Source: Pirellulales bacterium
Lineage (GTDB): Bacteria > Planctomycetota > Planctomycetia > Pirellulales > JAICIG01
DNA length: 7,078 nt
NCBI GenBank assembly: GCA_025924495.1
Contig: JAICIG010000409.1
Location: 1-7,078 of the forward strand
Direction: 5' to 3'
Part shown: positions 1 to 5,723 of the stretch, one piece after another
Layout of the letters: each line of letters starts with the position of its first letter
Numbering within the stretch: position 1 is the stretch's first letter
Notes under the pieces: model-generated
What the model saw: only the letters and a program-made list of their open reading frames with translations
Database searches by the model: none
What the model was told of the DNA's origin: nothing
Translations under genes and position numbers: made by a program

Positions 1-2341
1 TGCCCACGATGTGGCGCCCGTTTTGAAGCAACATTGCGGCAAGTGCCATACCGGCGAAGAAAAGAAGGGTGGGTTGTCGCTCAATACGCGCGAGTCGCTC
101 CTGGTCGGCGGCGAGTCGGGGCCGGCTGCCGTGAGTGGAAACAGCGCCGCCAGCGAACTGGTCGTCCGCATCACGTCGAACGACGACGATCTGAAAATGC
201 CGCCCGACGGGCCGCGCGTGCCGCCCGAGAAGGCGGCGGTTCTGAAAGCCTGGATCGACGCCGGACTGTCGTGGGAGCAAGGCTTTACCTTCGGCAAACG
301 CAGCTACGAGCCGCCGCTCAAACCGCGCCGGCCGGAACTTCCGCCACCCGTCGACGGCCGCACTAACCCGATCGACCGCATCATCGACGCCTACATGGCC
401 GAGCGCAAACTGGCGCGGCCTGAGCCCGCCGCCGATGGGGCCTTCGTTCGCCGCGCCTATCTCGACGTTATCGGACTGCTGCCGACGCCCGAGGAGCTGA
501 ATTCATTCATGAGCGATCCGAGCGCCGATAAGCGTTCGCGGCTGGTGCAGAAGTTGCTCGATCGCGACGTCGATTATGCCGAACATTGGCTGTCGTTCTG
601 GAACGATCTGCTGCGGAACGATTACACGGGCACTGGCTTCATCACCGGCGGTCGCAAGCAGATTTCCAAATGGCTGTATGAAGCGTTAGCCGCCAATAAG
701 CCGTACGATCAGTTCGCCCGCGAACTGATTGCGCCTCCCACGTCCGAAAGCGCAGGCTTCGGCGAAGGTATACGCTGGCGCGGCGACGTAAGCGCCGGGC
801 AGACGGTCGAAATCCAGTTTGCGCAAAGCATGGGGCAGTCGTTTCTCGGCATCAACCTGAAGTGCGCTTCGTGTCACGACAGCTTCATCGATCGTTGGAA
901 ACTGGAAGAGTCGTATGCCTTAGCGGCCATTTACTCGACTCGGCCGTTGGAGATTCATCGTTGCGACAAGCCGATCGGCAAGTCGGCGACTGCCGGCTGG
1001 CTATTTCCGGAGCTTGGACAGATTGATCCCGCGGCGCCGCAACCCGAGCGGCTCAAGCAGTTGGCGGCGCTGATGACGCATCCGGAAAACGGCCGCTTTA
1101 CACGGACGATCGTTAATCGCATCTGGCAGCGGCTGATGGGCCGCGGCATCGTGCATCCGGTCGATGCCATGCAGAGCGAGCCCTGGAGCGCAGACCTGCT
1201 CGATTATCTGGCGGTGCATCTCGCCGACAGCGGCTACGACCTGAAGAAGACGATCGAGTTAATCGCCGCGTCGCAAGCTTATCAGTCGCGCGTAGAAGCG
1301 ACCCCTCACGGCGCCGACGACCAAGGGTATGTCTATGCCGGCCCCCGCGCCAAGCGGATGACGGCCGAGCAGTTCGTCGATGCCATTTGGCAATTGACCG
1401 GCGTCGCCCCGGCGCGCTACGACGCACCGCTGTTGCGAGGCAAGCCCAGCGCAGCCGCAACGCCTGCGCTGGCGGGCAAATGGATCTGGTCGCAGGCCGA
1501 TTCTTCGCAAGCGGCCGCGGGCGAAACGCTCGTATTCCGCAAACAGTTCGAATTGCAAGCGGCGCCGTCGCAAGGGGTAGCGGCGATCTCCTGCGATAAC
1601 AGTTATGAGTTGTTCGTCAACGGCCAACGCGTGCAAGCGGGCGAGAACTGGGAAGCGCCCGACGCTGTGTTGCTCCCTAACCGACTTCGCTCCGGGGCGA
1701 ACGAGATTCTGATCATTGCCAAGAATGGGGGCGAAGCGCCGAACCCCGCCGGACTATTCTTCGAGGCGAGGCTGTTTGCCGGCGAGGCGCCGCTCGAGAC
1801 AATCGCCAGCGACGCCTCGTGGCAGTTCACGCGCGAGCAACCCGATCGAAATGGCCATTTCAAGTCGGAACCGAAACTCTGGCTGCCGGCTGTGTTGGTC
1901 GCTCGGCCCGAAGTCTGGGCTTCGCGGCTCGACGCTGCGCTGAACCAGTTGCTTGGCCAGGCGGCGCAGTCGGCCGGCCTGATGGTGCGCGCCGGGCTGG
2001 TGAAGAGCGACTTTTTAATGCGCTCCCTCGGCCGGCCAAACCGCGATCAGATCGTCAGCGTGCGGCCTGGCGAGCTTACCACGCTCGAAGCCATCGATCT
2101 CTCGAACGGACAGATTCTGGCCGATCTGCTCGCGCAGGGTTCGAAGCGCCTCGTTTCTCGCTCTTGGCAATCGCCTGCGGAATTTGTCGCCTGGCTTTAT
2201 CGCTTTGCTCTCAGTCGCGAACCGACGCTCGAAGAACTCGCCATCCTGACCGACGCGCTCGGGGTGCAACTGAACGAGCAAGGCGTGCAAGACGTACTAT
2301 GGAGCGTGATCATGCTGCCTGAATTTCATCTGGTAAGATGA
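1..2341 (+). CDS. PSD1 family protein (PSCyt1 + DUF1549 + DUF1553), 5' partial
   Basis: The reading frame is open to the left edge (Ala-His-Asp precede the GTG at 11), so the true start and any signal peptide lie outside the window. Numbering from that GTG, 776 residues are visible. Residues 1-90 are a planctomycete cytochrome c domain (PSCyt1) with CGKCH at 9-13 and a KMPP motif at 62-65 whose Met may be the second haem ligand. Residues 118-310 match DUF1549 (PSCyt2), with a second CxxCH, CASCH, at 285-289. DUF1553 (PSD1) begins near 355 (HPENGRFTRTIVNRIWQRLMGRG) and ends at the typical LPEFHLVR C-terminus. It is interrupted at about 488-610 by a beta-sandwich-like segment (WIW, FRKQFEL, YELFVNGQRV, NEILIIAKNGG, DASWQF) resembling N-terminal carbohydrate-binding domains of alpha-L-rhamnosidases. 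Family context suggests an exported haem protein; its reaction is unknown. It is followed by its usual DUF1501 partner. Confidence 0.95.
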   Translation, partial: AHDVAPVLKQHCGKCHTGEEKKGGLSLNTRESLLVGGESGPAAVSGNSAASELVVRITSNDDDLKMPPDGPRVPPEKAAVLKAWIDAGLSWEQGFTFGKRSYEPPLKPRRPELPPPVDGRTNPIDRIIDAYMAERKLARPEPAADGAFVRRAYLDVIGLLPTPEELNSFMSDPSADKRSRLVQKLLDRDVDYAEHWLSFWNDLLRNDYTGTGFITGGRKQISKWLYEALAANKPYDQFARELIAPPTSESAGFGEGIRWRGDVSAGQTVEIQFAQSMGQSFLGINLKCASCHDSFIDRWKLEESYALAAIYSTRPLEIHRCDKPIGKSATAGWLFPELGQIDPAAPQPERLKQLAALMTHPENGRFTRTIVNRIWQRLMGRGIVHPVDAMQSEPWSADLLDYLAVHLADSGYDLKKTIELIAASQAYQSRVEATPHGADDQGYVYAGPRAKRMTAEQFVDAIWQLTGVAPARYDAPLLRGKPSAAATPALAGKWIWSQADSSQAAAGETLVFRKQFELQAAPSQGVAAISCDNSYELFVNGQRVQAGENWEAPDAVLLPNRLRSGANEILIIAKNGGEAPNPAGLFFEARLFAGEAPLETIASDASWQFTREQPDRNGHFKSEPKLWLPAVLVARPEVWASRLDAALNQLLGQAAQSAGLMVRAGLVKSDFLMRSLGRPNRDQIVSVRPGELTTLEAIDLSNGQILADLLAQGSKRLVSRSWQSPAEFVAWLYRFALSREPTLEELAILTDALGVQLNEQGVQDVLWSVIMLPEFHLVR

Positions 2342-2385
2342 GTGACGGCGGTTGGGATGGATGGTTGAGAATCGGGGCCTGTTAG

Positions 2386-2407
2386 GGAACGCCCGCCGCG
2401 GCGTTCC
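2386..2407 (+). other. 8-bp stem-loop between PSD1 and DUF1501 genes
   Basis: GGAACGCC (2386-2393) and GGCGTTCC (2400-2407) are perfect complements around a 6-nt loop. The hairpin starts 45 nt after the PSD1 stop and ends 57 nt before the chosen DUF1501 start. No T-tract follows, so a simple intrinsic terminator is unlikely. It could act in mRNA processing or stability within a two-gene transcript, or be chance in GC-rich DNA. Confidence 0.4.
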
Positions 2408-2451
2408 GAGGAAGCTGTCAAACTTGCTTAAGAACCGGTGACAGCGAACTT

Positions 2452-2455
2452 GGAG
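2452..2455 (+). promoter_or_regulatory. Shine-Dalgarno GGAG deciding the DUF1501 start
   Basis: GGAG lies 9 nt before the ATG at 2465. The upstream in-frame GTG at 2438 has no comparable purine-rich site and would add only nine residues before the Tat-type signal, so ATG 2465 is preferred. Confidence 0.5.
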
Positions 2456-2464
2456 AACTTGGCG

Positions 2465-3916
2465 ATGAATGTGCGATCTGCCGAAGAACGACGGGCAAGA
2501 CGCGAATTCTTGCAGCAACTGGCAGCGGCAGGCGCTGCGGCCTTGATGGCCAGCGAGCCGCGATTGCTGTCGGCGGCGCCGGGCGGCGAAACGGTCGTGC
2601 ATCCTCAGCCGAAGGCCGATGCGTGCATCCTGCTCTGGATGGCGGGCGGCATGGCGGCCCCCGATACATTCGATCCCAAAAAGTATGTTCCCTTCGCGCC
2701 GGGCGTACGTGTGGCTGATGTCGAGAGCACTTTTCCAGCCATCGATACGGTCGTCGACCAGATCAAGATTACCAAAGGACTGGAAGAGACTGCGCAGGTC
2801 ATGGACCGCGCCACTCTGGTTCGCTCGCATGTGCTGCCCGACCTGGGGAGCATCCTTCACTCGCGTCATCAGTATCACTGGCACACCGGCTACATCCCGC
2901 CGCAAACCGTGGCCTGCCCGCATTTGGGCGCGTGGATGGCTCGCGTGCTGGGACCGAACAATCCGGTCATTCCGCCGTTCATTAACATCGGCCAGCGGTT
3001 GGAAGGCGTGGGCGAACAAGAAGAGTTGAAGGCCTTCACCACGGCGGGTTTTTTCGGCAACGAGTTCGGACCGATGAATCTGCCGTACCCGGAACAGGCC
3101 GCCGAGTCGGTGCGTCCGCCGAAAGGCATGGACGCCGGCCGCTTCGTCAACCGCGACAAACTCTACCGCAAGCTGATCGACAAGTCGCCGCAACGAGAAT
3201 ACCTGAGCGATCATCAGCAGCAGTCGCTGTTGCGTTCGATGGACAACGCCTATCGGCTGCTCAGCGCCCAGGAGCGGGCGGCGTTCGACATTTCGCTGGA
3301 GCCGAAGGAAAGCTATGAGAAATATGACACCGGTCGCTTCGGCCGCGGCTGCCTGCTGGCGCGACGGCTGGTCGAGTCGGGCGCTCGGTTCGTCGAGGTG
3401 ACGACCGAATACGTGCCGTTTTTCAATTGGGACACGCACGCCAACGGTCACACGACGCTGGTTAAGATGAAGCAGGAGATCGATCGACCGATCGCACAAT
3501 TGATTCGCGATTTGGAGGCGAGCGGCCTGCTCGAACGCACGCTCGTCATCTTGGCTAGCGAATTCAGCCGCGACATGCTGATGGAAGGCAAGCCCGGCTC
3601 GAATGCCGCCGACCAGGCGACCGAGAAAGTCGACGTGATGCAGGAGCTGAAGCATTATGGCCAGCATCGGCACTTCACCGGCTCGTCTTGCGTAGTGCTA
3701 TGGGGCGGCGGCGTCAAGCGCGGCTTCGTCTACGGCGAATCGGCGCCCGAGCGCCCGTTCATGGCCGTGAAGAACCCGATCAGCGTCACCGACCTGCACG
3801 CCACCATCTTCACCGCCATGGGCATCAGCCCCAAAACCGCCTTCGACGTCGAGAAGCGTCCATTCTACGCTACGACCGACGGAACCGGCGTTCCGGTCAT
3901 GGAGCTGTTCGGCTGA
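2465..3916 (+). CDS. DUF1501 domain protein with Tat-type signal
   Basis: The protein has 483 residues from ATG 2465 (492 from the alternative GTG 2438). The N-terminus carries a twin-arginine-like motif, ARREFLQ (RR at 12-13), followed by an Ala-rich hydrophobic stretch and a plausible cleavage region near LSAAPG, so export by Tat is inferred. Family landmarks are WMAGG...DTFDP (about 58-71), NWDTHANGH (321-329), LVILASEFSR (360-369), WGGGVKRG (413-420) and TDLHATIF (442-449). DUF1501 is related to the alkaline phosphatase/sulfatase-type fold, but its activity is not established. The His-rich HSRHQYHWHTG (132-142) and the GQHRHFTG stretch (399-406) are candidate metal-binding elements. The gene follows the PSD1 gene on the same strand, the characteristic planctomycete arrangement, so the two are probably co-transcribed and work together. 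Confidence 0.94.
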   Translation: MNVRSAEERRARREFLQQLAAAGAAALMASEPRLLSAAPGGETVVHPQPKADACILLWMAGGMAAPDTFDPKKYVPFAPGVRVADVESTFPAIDTVVDQIKITKGLEETAQVMDRATLVRSHVLPDLGSILHSRHQYHWHTGYIPPQTVACPHLGAWMARVLGPNNPVIPPFINIGQRLEGVGEQEELKAFTTAGFFGNEFGPMNLPYPEQAAESVRPPKGMDAGRFVNRDKLYRKLIDKSPQREYLSDHQQQSLLRSMDNAYRLLSAQERAAFDISLEPKESYEKYDTGRFGRGCLLARRLVESGARFVEVTTEYVPFFNWDTHANGHTTLVKMKQEIDRPIAQLIRDLEASGLLERTLVILASEFSRDMLMEGKPGSNAADQATEKVDVMQELKHYGQHRHFTGSSCVVLWGGGVKRGFVYGESAPERPFMAVKNPISVTDLHATIFTAMGISPKTAFDVEKRPFYATTDGTGVPVMELFG

Positions 3917-3939
3917 GATTGGGGGCCGCGGATTCAGCC
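3911..3939. terminator. Inverted repeat spanning two convergent stop codons
   Basis: GGCTGA (3911-3916) and TCAGCC (3934-3939) pair perfectly. With one bulged G (3917) the stem extends through AT/AT and a T-G wobble to a loop of about 10 nt (gggggccgcg). The left arm contains the DUF1501 TGA and the right arm the stop of the convergent enolase gene, so the structure could serve transcripts from both sides. Neither side has a T-tract, so activity as an intrinsic terminator is doubtful. Confidence 0.3.
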
Positions 3940-5049
3940 TCCGTCCTTCAATTCCACTCCCAGCCCTGGACCTTCGGGCGCGAAGAGCCTGTCGGCGGCA
4001 TAGTGCAGCGGTCGGGACGAAAGCGAAGCCTCGAAATAGAGCGGACCAATCAAGTCGCCGGGGAAGCGCTCGCAGATCAGGTTGGGCGTGGCGACCGTGA
4101 CGTGGGCCATGGCGGCGGTTGCCAGTTCACGTTCGAGATTGCTGCCGATCGTGCAGGGAATGCCGGCCGCTTCGGCCAGTTTGGCAATCGCTTGCGTGGC
4201 GCGAATGCCGCCGTGCTTGCCGGGATACAAACTCAGCACGTCGGCCGCTTCATGCCGGATCACGGCCAGTGCGTCTTGCGCCGTGAACACGCTCTCATCG
4301 GCCATGATCGGCAAACCCGATCGCCGCCGTACGGCAGCCATGGCGACATGGTCGCCGCGCTTGGTGGGCTGCTCGAACAGCGCCACCTCCAGTTGCTCGA
4401 ACCTCGATGAAGCCCAAATCGCCTGCTCCACCGTGTAGCCGCCATTGGCGTCAACGGTGAGCATCACGTCGGGGCCGATCGCCTCGCGCACCGCCTTAAG
4501 GCGTTCCACGTCGAAGCGCGGATGTCCGTGCCGGCCGACCTTGACTTTGATGCACTTCCACCCGAGCTGCGTCATGCAGGCCGCGCGCTCCGCGGCCGTG
4601 GCAGCCTCGACGGCGCCGACGACGAACTTCAGCCGCACGCCATGTGAAGCGGCGTCCACGTCGCGGCCGCCCAGCAGTTGGTAGACCGGAACGCCGAGCG
4701 TTTTGCCTTGCAGGTCGAGTAAAGCCATCTCGACGGCGGCCTTGGCGAAACTGTTGGCATGGATCGCACGATCGAGCCGGCGCATGATCCATTCGACGTC
4801 GAACGGATCGGCGCCAAGCAACGCCGGCTTGATCTCCTGCTCGAACAGCGCGATCACGCCGCGTTGCGTCTCGCCGCTCCAAATGCAGGTGACGCTTGCT
4901 TCGCCCAATCCCGCGCGGCCGTCGTCATCCCCCAGCTTCATCAGCACGTACTGGCCGACGAGATGGGCTCCTAGCGAACTGATGATCGCGATCTCCGAGC
5001 GGACCTTCCCCTCGATTGGCACGGCTTCCGCTGATTTGATTCTCGTCAT
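3934..5049 (-). CDS. Mandelate racemase/muconate lactonizing enzyme family protein (MLE subgroup)
   Basis: This 371-residue protein is the usual length for the family. Residues 1-120 are the N-terminal capping domain. The barrel contains the KxK pair at 168 and 170 (IKVKVG), metal ligands D200 (VDANGGY), E226 (FEQP) and D251 (ADES), the sixth-strand lysine K278 (GKHGG) and E306 (SNLERE). This is the muconate cycloisomerase arrangement rather than the mandelate racemase Lys/His pattern. The segment at about 98-129 (ANSFAKAAVEMALLDLQGK, then LLGGR) also resembles muconate cycloisomerases. Enzymes of this subgroup abstract an alpha-proton from a carboxylate with Mg2+ help. The substrate could be a muconate, a dipeptide, an N-acylamino acid or a succinylbenzoate precursor, and no pathway neighbours narrow it. 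The ATG at 5049 is chosen because TRIKSAEAVPIEGKVR matches a family N-terminus; GAG lies 8 nt upstream. ATG 5064 and 5175 are alternatives. Confidence 0.93.
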   Translation of the reverse strand: MTRIKSAEAVPIEGKVRSEIAIISSLGAHLVGQYVLMKLGDDDGRAGLGEASVTCIWSGETQRGVIALFEQEIKPALLGADPFDVEWIMRRLDRAIHANSFAKAAVEMALLDLQGKTLGVPVYQLLGGRDVDAASHGVRLKFVVGAVEAATAAERAACMTQLGWKCIKVKVGRHGHPRFDVERLKAVREAIGPDVMLTVDANGGYTVEQAIWASSRFEQLEVALFEQPTKRGDHVAMAAVRRRSGLPIMADESVFTAQDALAVIRHEAADVLSLYPGKHGGIRATQAIAKLAEAAGIPCTIGSNLERELATAAMAHVTVATPNLICERFPGDLIGPLYFEASLSSRPLHYAADRLFAPEGPGLGVELKDGG

Positions 5050-5108
5050 AGCTTGTCTCGGCATGCATCGACCAGGACCTCCGCGCAGCCGCCGGCTTCG
5101 GCAGCAAT

Positions 5109-5136
5109 ACATTACTGGCGCCAGAGCGCGTGTAAA
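5109..5136 (-). promoter_or_regulatory. Possible sigma70-type promoter for the enolase gene
   Basis: On the minus strand TTTACA (5136-5131) is followed after 16 nt by TAATGT (5114-5109), about 60 nt before the ATG at 5049. The -35 matches the consensus well but the -10 only weakly (3 of 6). The placement is right but the call is weak. Confidence 0.22.
5115..5124. promoter_or_regulatory. 10-bp palindrome, possible operator
   Basis: CTGGCGCCAG is a perfect 10-bp palindrome. It lies exactly in the spacer of the candidate enolase promoter, where a dimeric regulator would block or remodel transcription. Palindromes this short occur by chance about once per kilobase, so only position supports it. 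Confidence 0.25.
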
Positions 5137-5220
5137 GGATGGCATAAACGACGCAAGCTGGCCGCTTGGCAGCACGTCGTGTTCAGAAGGTCGAAGCTAC
5201 GACCGTTGACTCTCGTGTAG

Positions 5221-5235
5221 CCCCATTGCATGGGG
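5221..5235. other. Short perfect hairpin
   Basis: CCCCAT (5221-5226) pairs with ATGGGG (5230-5235) across a 3-nt loop (tgc). No T-tract follows on the plus strand. It sits between the enolase promoter region and the AT-rich segment, and its role is unknown. Confidence 0.3.
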
Positions 5236-5281
5236 GCGTCCAAGTTCCTTGCGTCAGCAGGCGAAGCGATCGTGCGACAGC

Positions 5282-5293
5282 CTTCCTCGTAAG
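5282..5293 (+). repeat. Left copy of direct repeat CTTCC(C)TCGTAAG
   Basis: CTTCCTCGTAAG here recurs at 5466-5478 as CTTCCCTCGTAAG, differing by one inserted C; CCTCGTAAG is identical in both. The two copies frame the AT-rich block 5294-5465. AGAGTA directly follows this copy, and its complement TACTCT (5452-5457) lies 8 bp before the other copy. Confidence 0.45.
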
Positions 5294-5374
5294 AGAGTAA
5301 ATAAGGTGAGAAATAAAGTTAATTGTTCATGATTTTACCTATACGGAATACGCTAAAGCTTCGAGGGTCTTCAG

Positions 5375-5380
5375 AGGAGG
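5375..5380 (+). promoter_or_regulatory. Consensus Shine-Dalgarno AGGAGG
   Basis: AGGAGG ends 6 nt before an ATG at 5387, the ideal distance. It is by far the strongest ribosome binding site in the window; the long genes have only GGAG, GAG or a G-run. Confidence 0.45.
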
Positions 5381-5386
5381 GGGGTG

Positions 5387-5461
5387 ATGTCGTTGAAAAC
5401 CTGGGATTTTAGAAATAAAAAATCTAAGTTGCAATCAGATTTTTCGGCTGCTACTCTGTGA
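5387..5461 (+). CDS. Candidate 24-residue small protein or leader peptide
   Basis: An ATG placed 6 nt after AGGAGG opens a 24-codon ORF ending in TGA at 5459-5461. The peptide begins MSLKTWDFRNKK and ends DFSAATL. It is hydrophilic and basic in its first half (K4, R9, K11, K12, K14), with no membrane segment and no run of a single amino acid as in classical attenuator peptides. No homologue is recognised. The upstream frame closes at TAA 5354-5356, so this is not the end of a longer gene; GTG 5384 would add one residue. It lies in an AT-rich block 263 bp before the DUF1559 start on the same strand and contains an 8-bp inverted repeat. It may be a leader peptide, an independent small protein, or a chance ORF next to a G/A-rich stretch. 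Confidence 0.35.
   Translation: MSLKTWDFRNKKSKLQSDFSAATL
5418..5444 (+). other. A/T-rich inverted repeat within the small ORF
   Basis: AAAAATCT (5418-5425) pairs perfectly with AGATTTTT (5437-5444) around an 11-nt loop. The stem is A/T-rich and ends in five T's, so it could be a weak bidirectional terminator or a pausing hairpin, but only two of its eight pairs contain G/C. Confidence 0.35.
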
Positions 5462-5465
5462 GCCA

Positions 5466-5478
5466 CTTCCCTCGTAAG
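5466..5478 (+). repeat. Right copy of direct repeat CTTCC(C)TCGTAAG
   Basis: CTTCCCTCGTAAG is the partner of 5282-5293, 184 bp downstream of it, with one extra C. It starts 4 bp after the stop of the 24-codon ORF and marks the right edge of the AT-rich block. Confidence 0.45.
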
Positions 5479-5491
5479 GTCTTATTGGAGT

Positions 5492-5505
5492 TTCGCGGCC
5501 GCGAA
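5492..5505. promoter_or_regulatory. 14-bp perfect palindrome, possible operator
   Basis: TTCGCGGCCGCGAA reads identically on both strands. In RNA it could form a 5-bp stem with a GGCC loop; in DNA it could bind a dimeric regulator. A random 14-bp palindrome is expected about once per 16 kb, so one inside a 674-bp intergenic region is moderately notable. Confidence 0.35.
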
Positions 5506-5507
5506 CG

Positions 5508-5546
5508 CAAAGTTTTGGTTCCTGGCATTTCGACCAAAACCTTTTG
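5508..5546 (+). other. Long stem-loop in the DUF1559 leader region
   Basis: GTTTTGGT (5512-5519) pairs perfectly with ACCAAAAC (5533-5540), and CAAA (5508-5511) with TTTG (5543-5546) once two bases (5541-5542) are bulged. This gives a 12-bp stem around a 13-nt loop. A further T5520-G5532 wobble pair is possible only in plus-strand RNA. Confidence 0.4.
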
Positions 5547-5601
5547 TATATGCTAAAGTCTCACAGATGTTCGGGCCGGTGAAACCAATATTGCGGATAG
5601 A

Positions 5602-5631
5602 CGTGAATGCGATCAGAATTCGCATTTCATG
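5602..5631 (+). other. Long stem-loop upstream of DUF1559
   Basis: AATGCGA (5606-5612) pairs perfectly with TCGCATT (5620-5626) around a 7-nt loop. With T5627 bulged the stem continues G5605-C5628, T5604-A5629, G5603-T5630 (wobble) and C5602-G5631, 11 pairs in all. The wobble is a pair only in plus-strand RNA, which mildly favours transcription toward DUF1559. Confidence 0.42.
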
Positions 5632-5659
5632 ATGAACAGGAAATGGAACAAGAGGCGGC

Positions 5660-5687
5660 ATCCGATCTGCTGCGGATTTTTGCAGCA
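5660..5687 (+). promoter_or_regulatory. Two mutually exclusive hairpins, terminator/antiterminator-like
   Basis: Hairpin A: ATCCG (5660-5664) pairs with CGGAT (5673-5677), followed by T's to 5681, which resembles a small intrinsic terminator. Hairpin B: TGCTGC (5668-5673) pairs with GCAGCA (5682-5687). B uses A's loop and first 3' base, so the two cannot form together. They sit 37 nt before the DUF1559 ATG, where an attenuation switch would act. The stems are only 5-6 bp, so chance is a real alternative. Confidence 0.3.
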
Positions 5688-5723
5688 ACATTATTTCTAT
5701 TTTAGTTATCTGCGGGGGTCCGT

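Larger units (their letters stand above)
5050..5723. other. 674-bp divergent intergenic region rich in palindromes and stem-loops
   Basis: This region separates the divergent enolase and DUF1559 genes. No ORF of normal size in it has coding character. Its left third is GC-rich like the genes; 5294-5465 is AT-rich (66 of 172 bases G/C by my count). It holds possible control sites for both genes, a short ORF with a strong ribosome binding site, one 14-bp palindrome and several stem-loops, listed separately. No tRNA-like, IS-end or transposase signature was recognised. Confidence 0.7.

Noticed and set aside
2438..2464. GTG 2438 as the DUF1501 start
   Set aside because: It has weaker ribosome-binding context than ATG 2465, which has GGAG at 9-nt spacing. 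It remains an alternative adding nine residues.
2297..3673. 458-codon minus-strand ORF opposite the DUF1501 gene
   Set aside because: It lies almost wholly antisense to a clear family member, and its His/Arg/Gln-rich product resembles no family. Long antisense frames are common in GC-rich genes.
3688..4410. 240-codon plus-strand ORF across the convergent gene ends
   Set aside because: It is out of frame with DUF1501 and antisense to the enolase, and its Arg-rich product has no domain character.
5050..5175. N-terminal extension of the enolase to ATG 5175 (42 extra residues)
   Set aside because: The extra residues do not resemble the family N-terminus or a signal peptide. ATG 5049 gives the normal length and a family-like start.
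5393..5421. TTGAAA ... TAAAAA as a promoter for DUF1559
   Set aside because: The -10 match is poor and the site is inside the 24-codon ORF in an A/T-rich tract where such matches arise easily.
5482..5691. 69-codon minus-strand ORF in the intergenic region
   Set aside because: It has no ribosome binding site upstream of its ATG and no recognisable domain, and it runs through the palindrome and stem-loops. It cannot be fully excluded.
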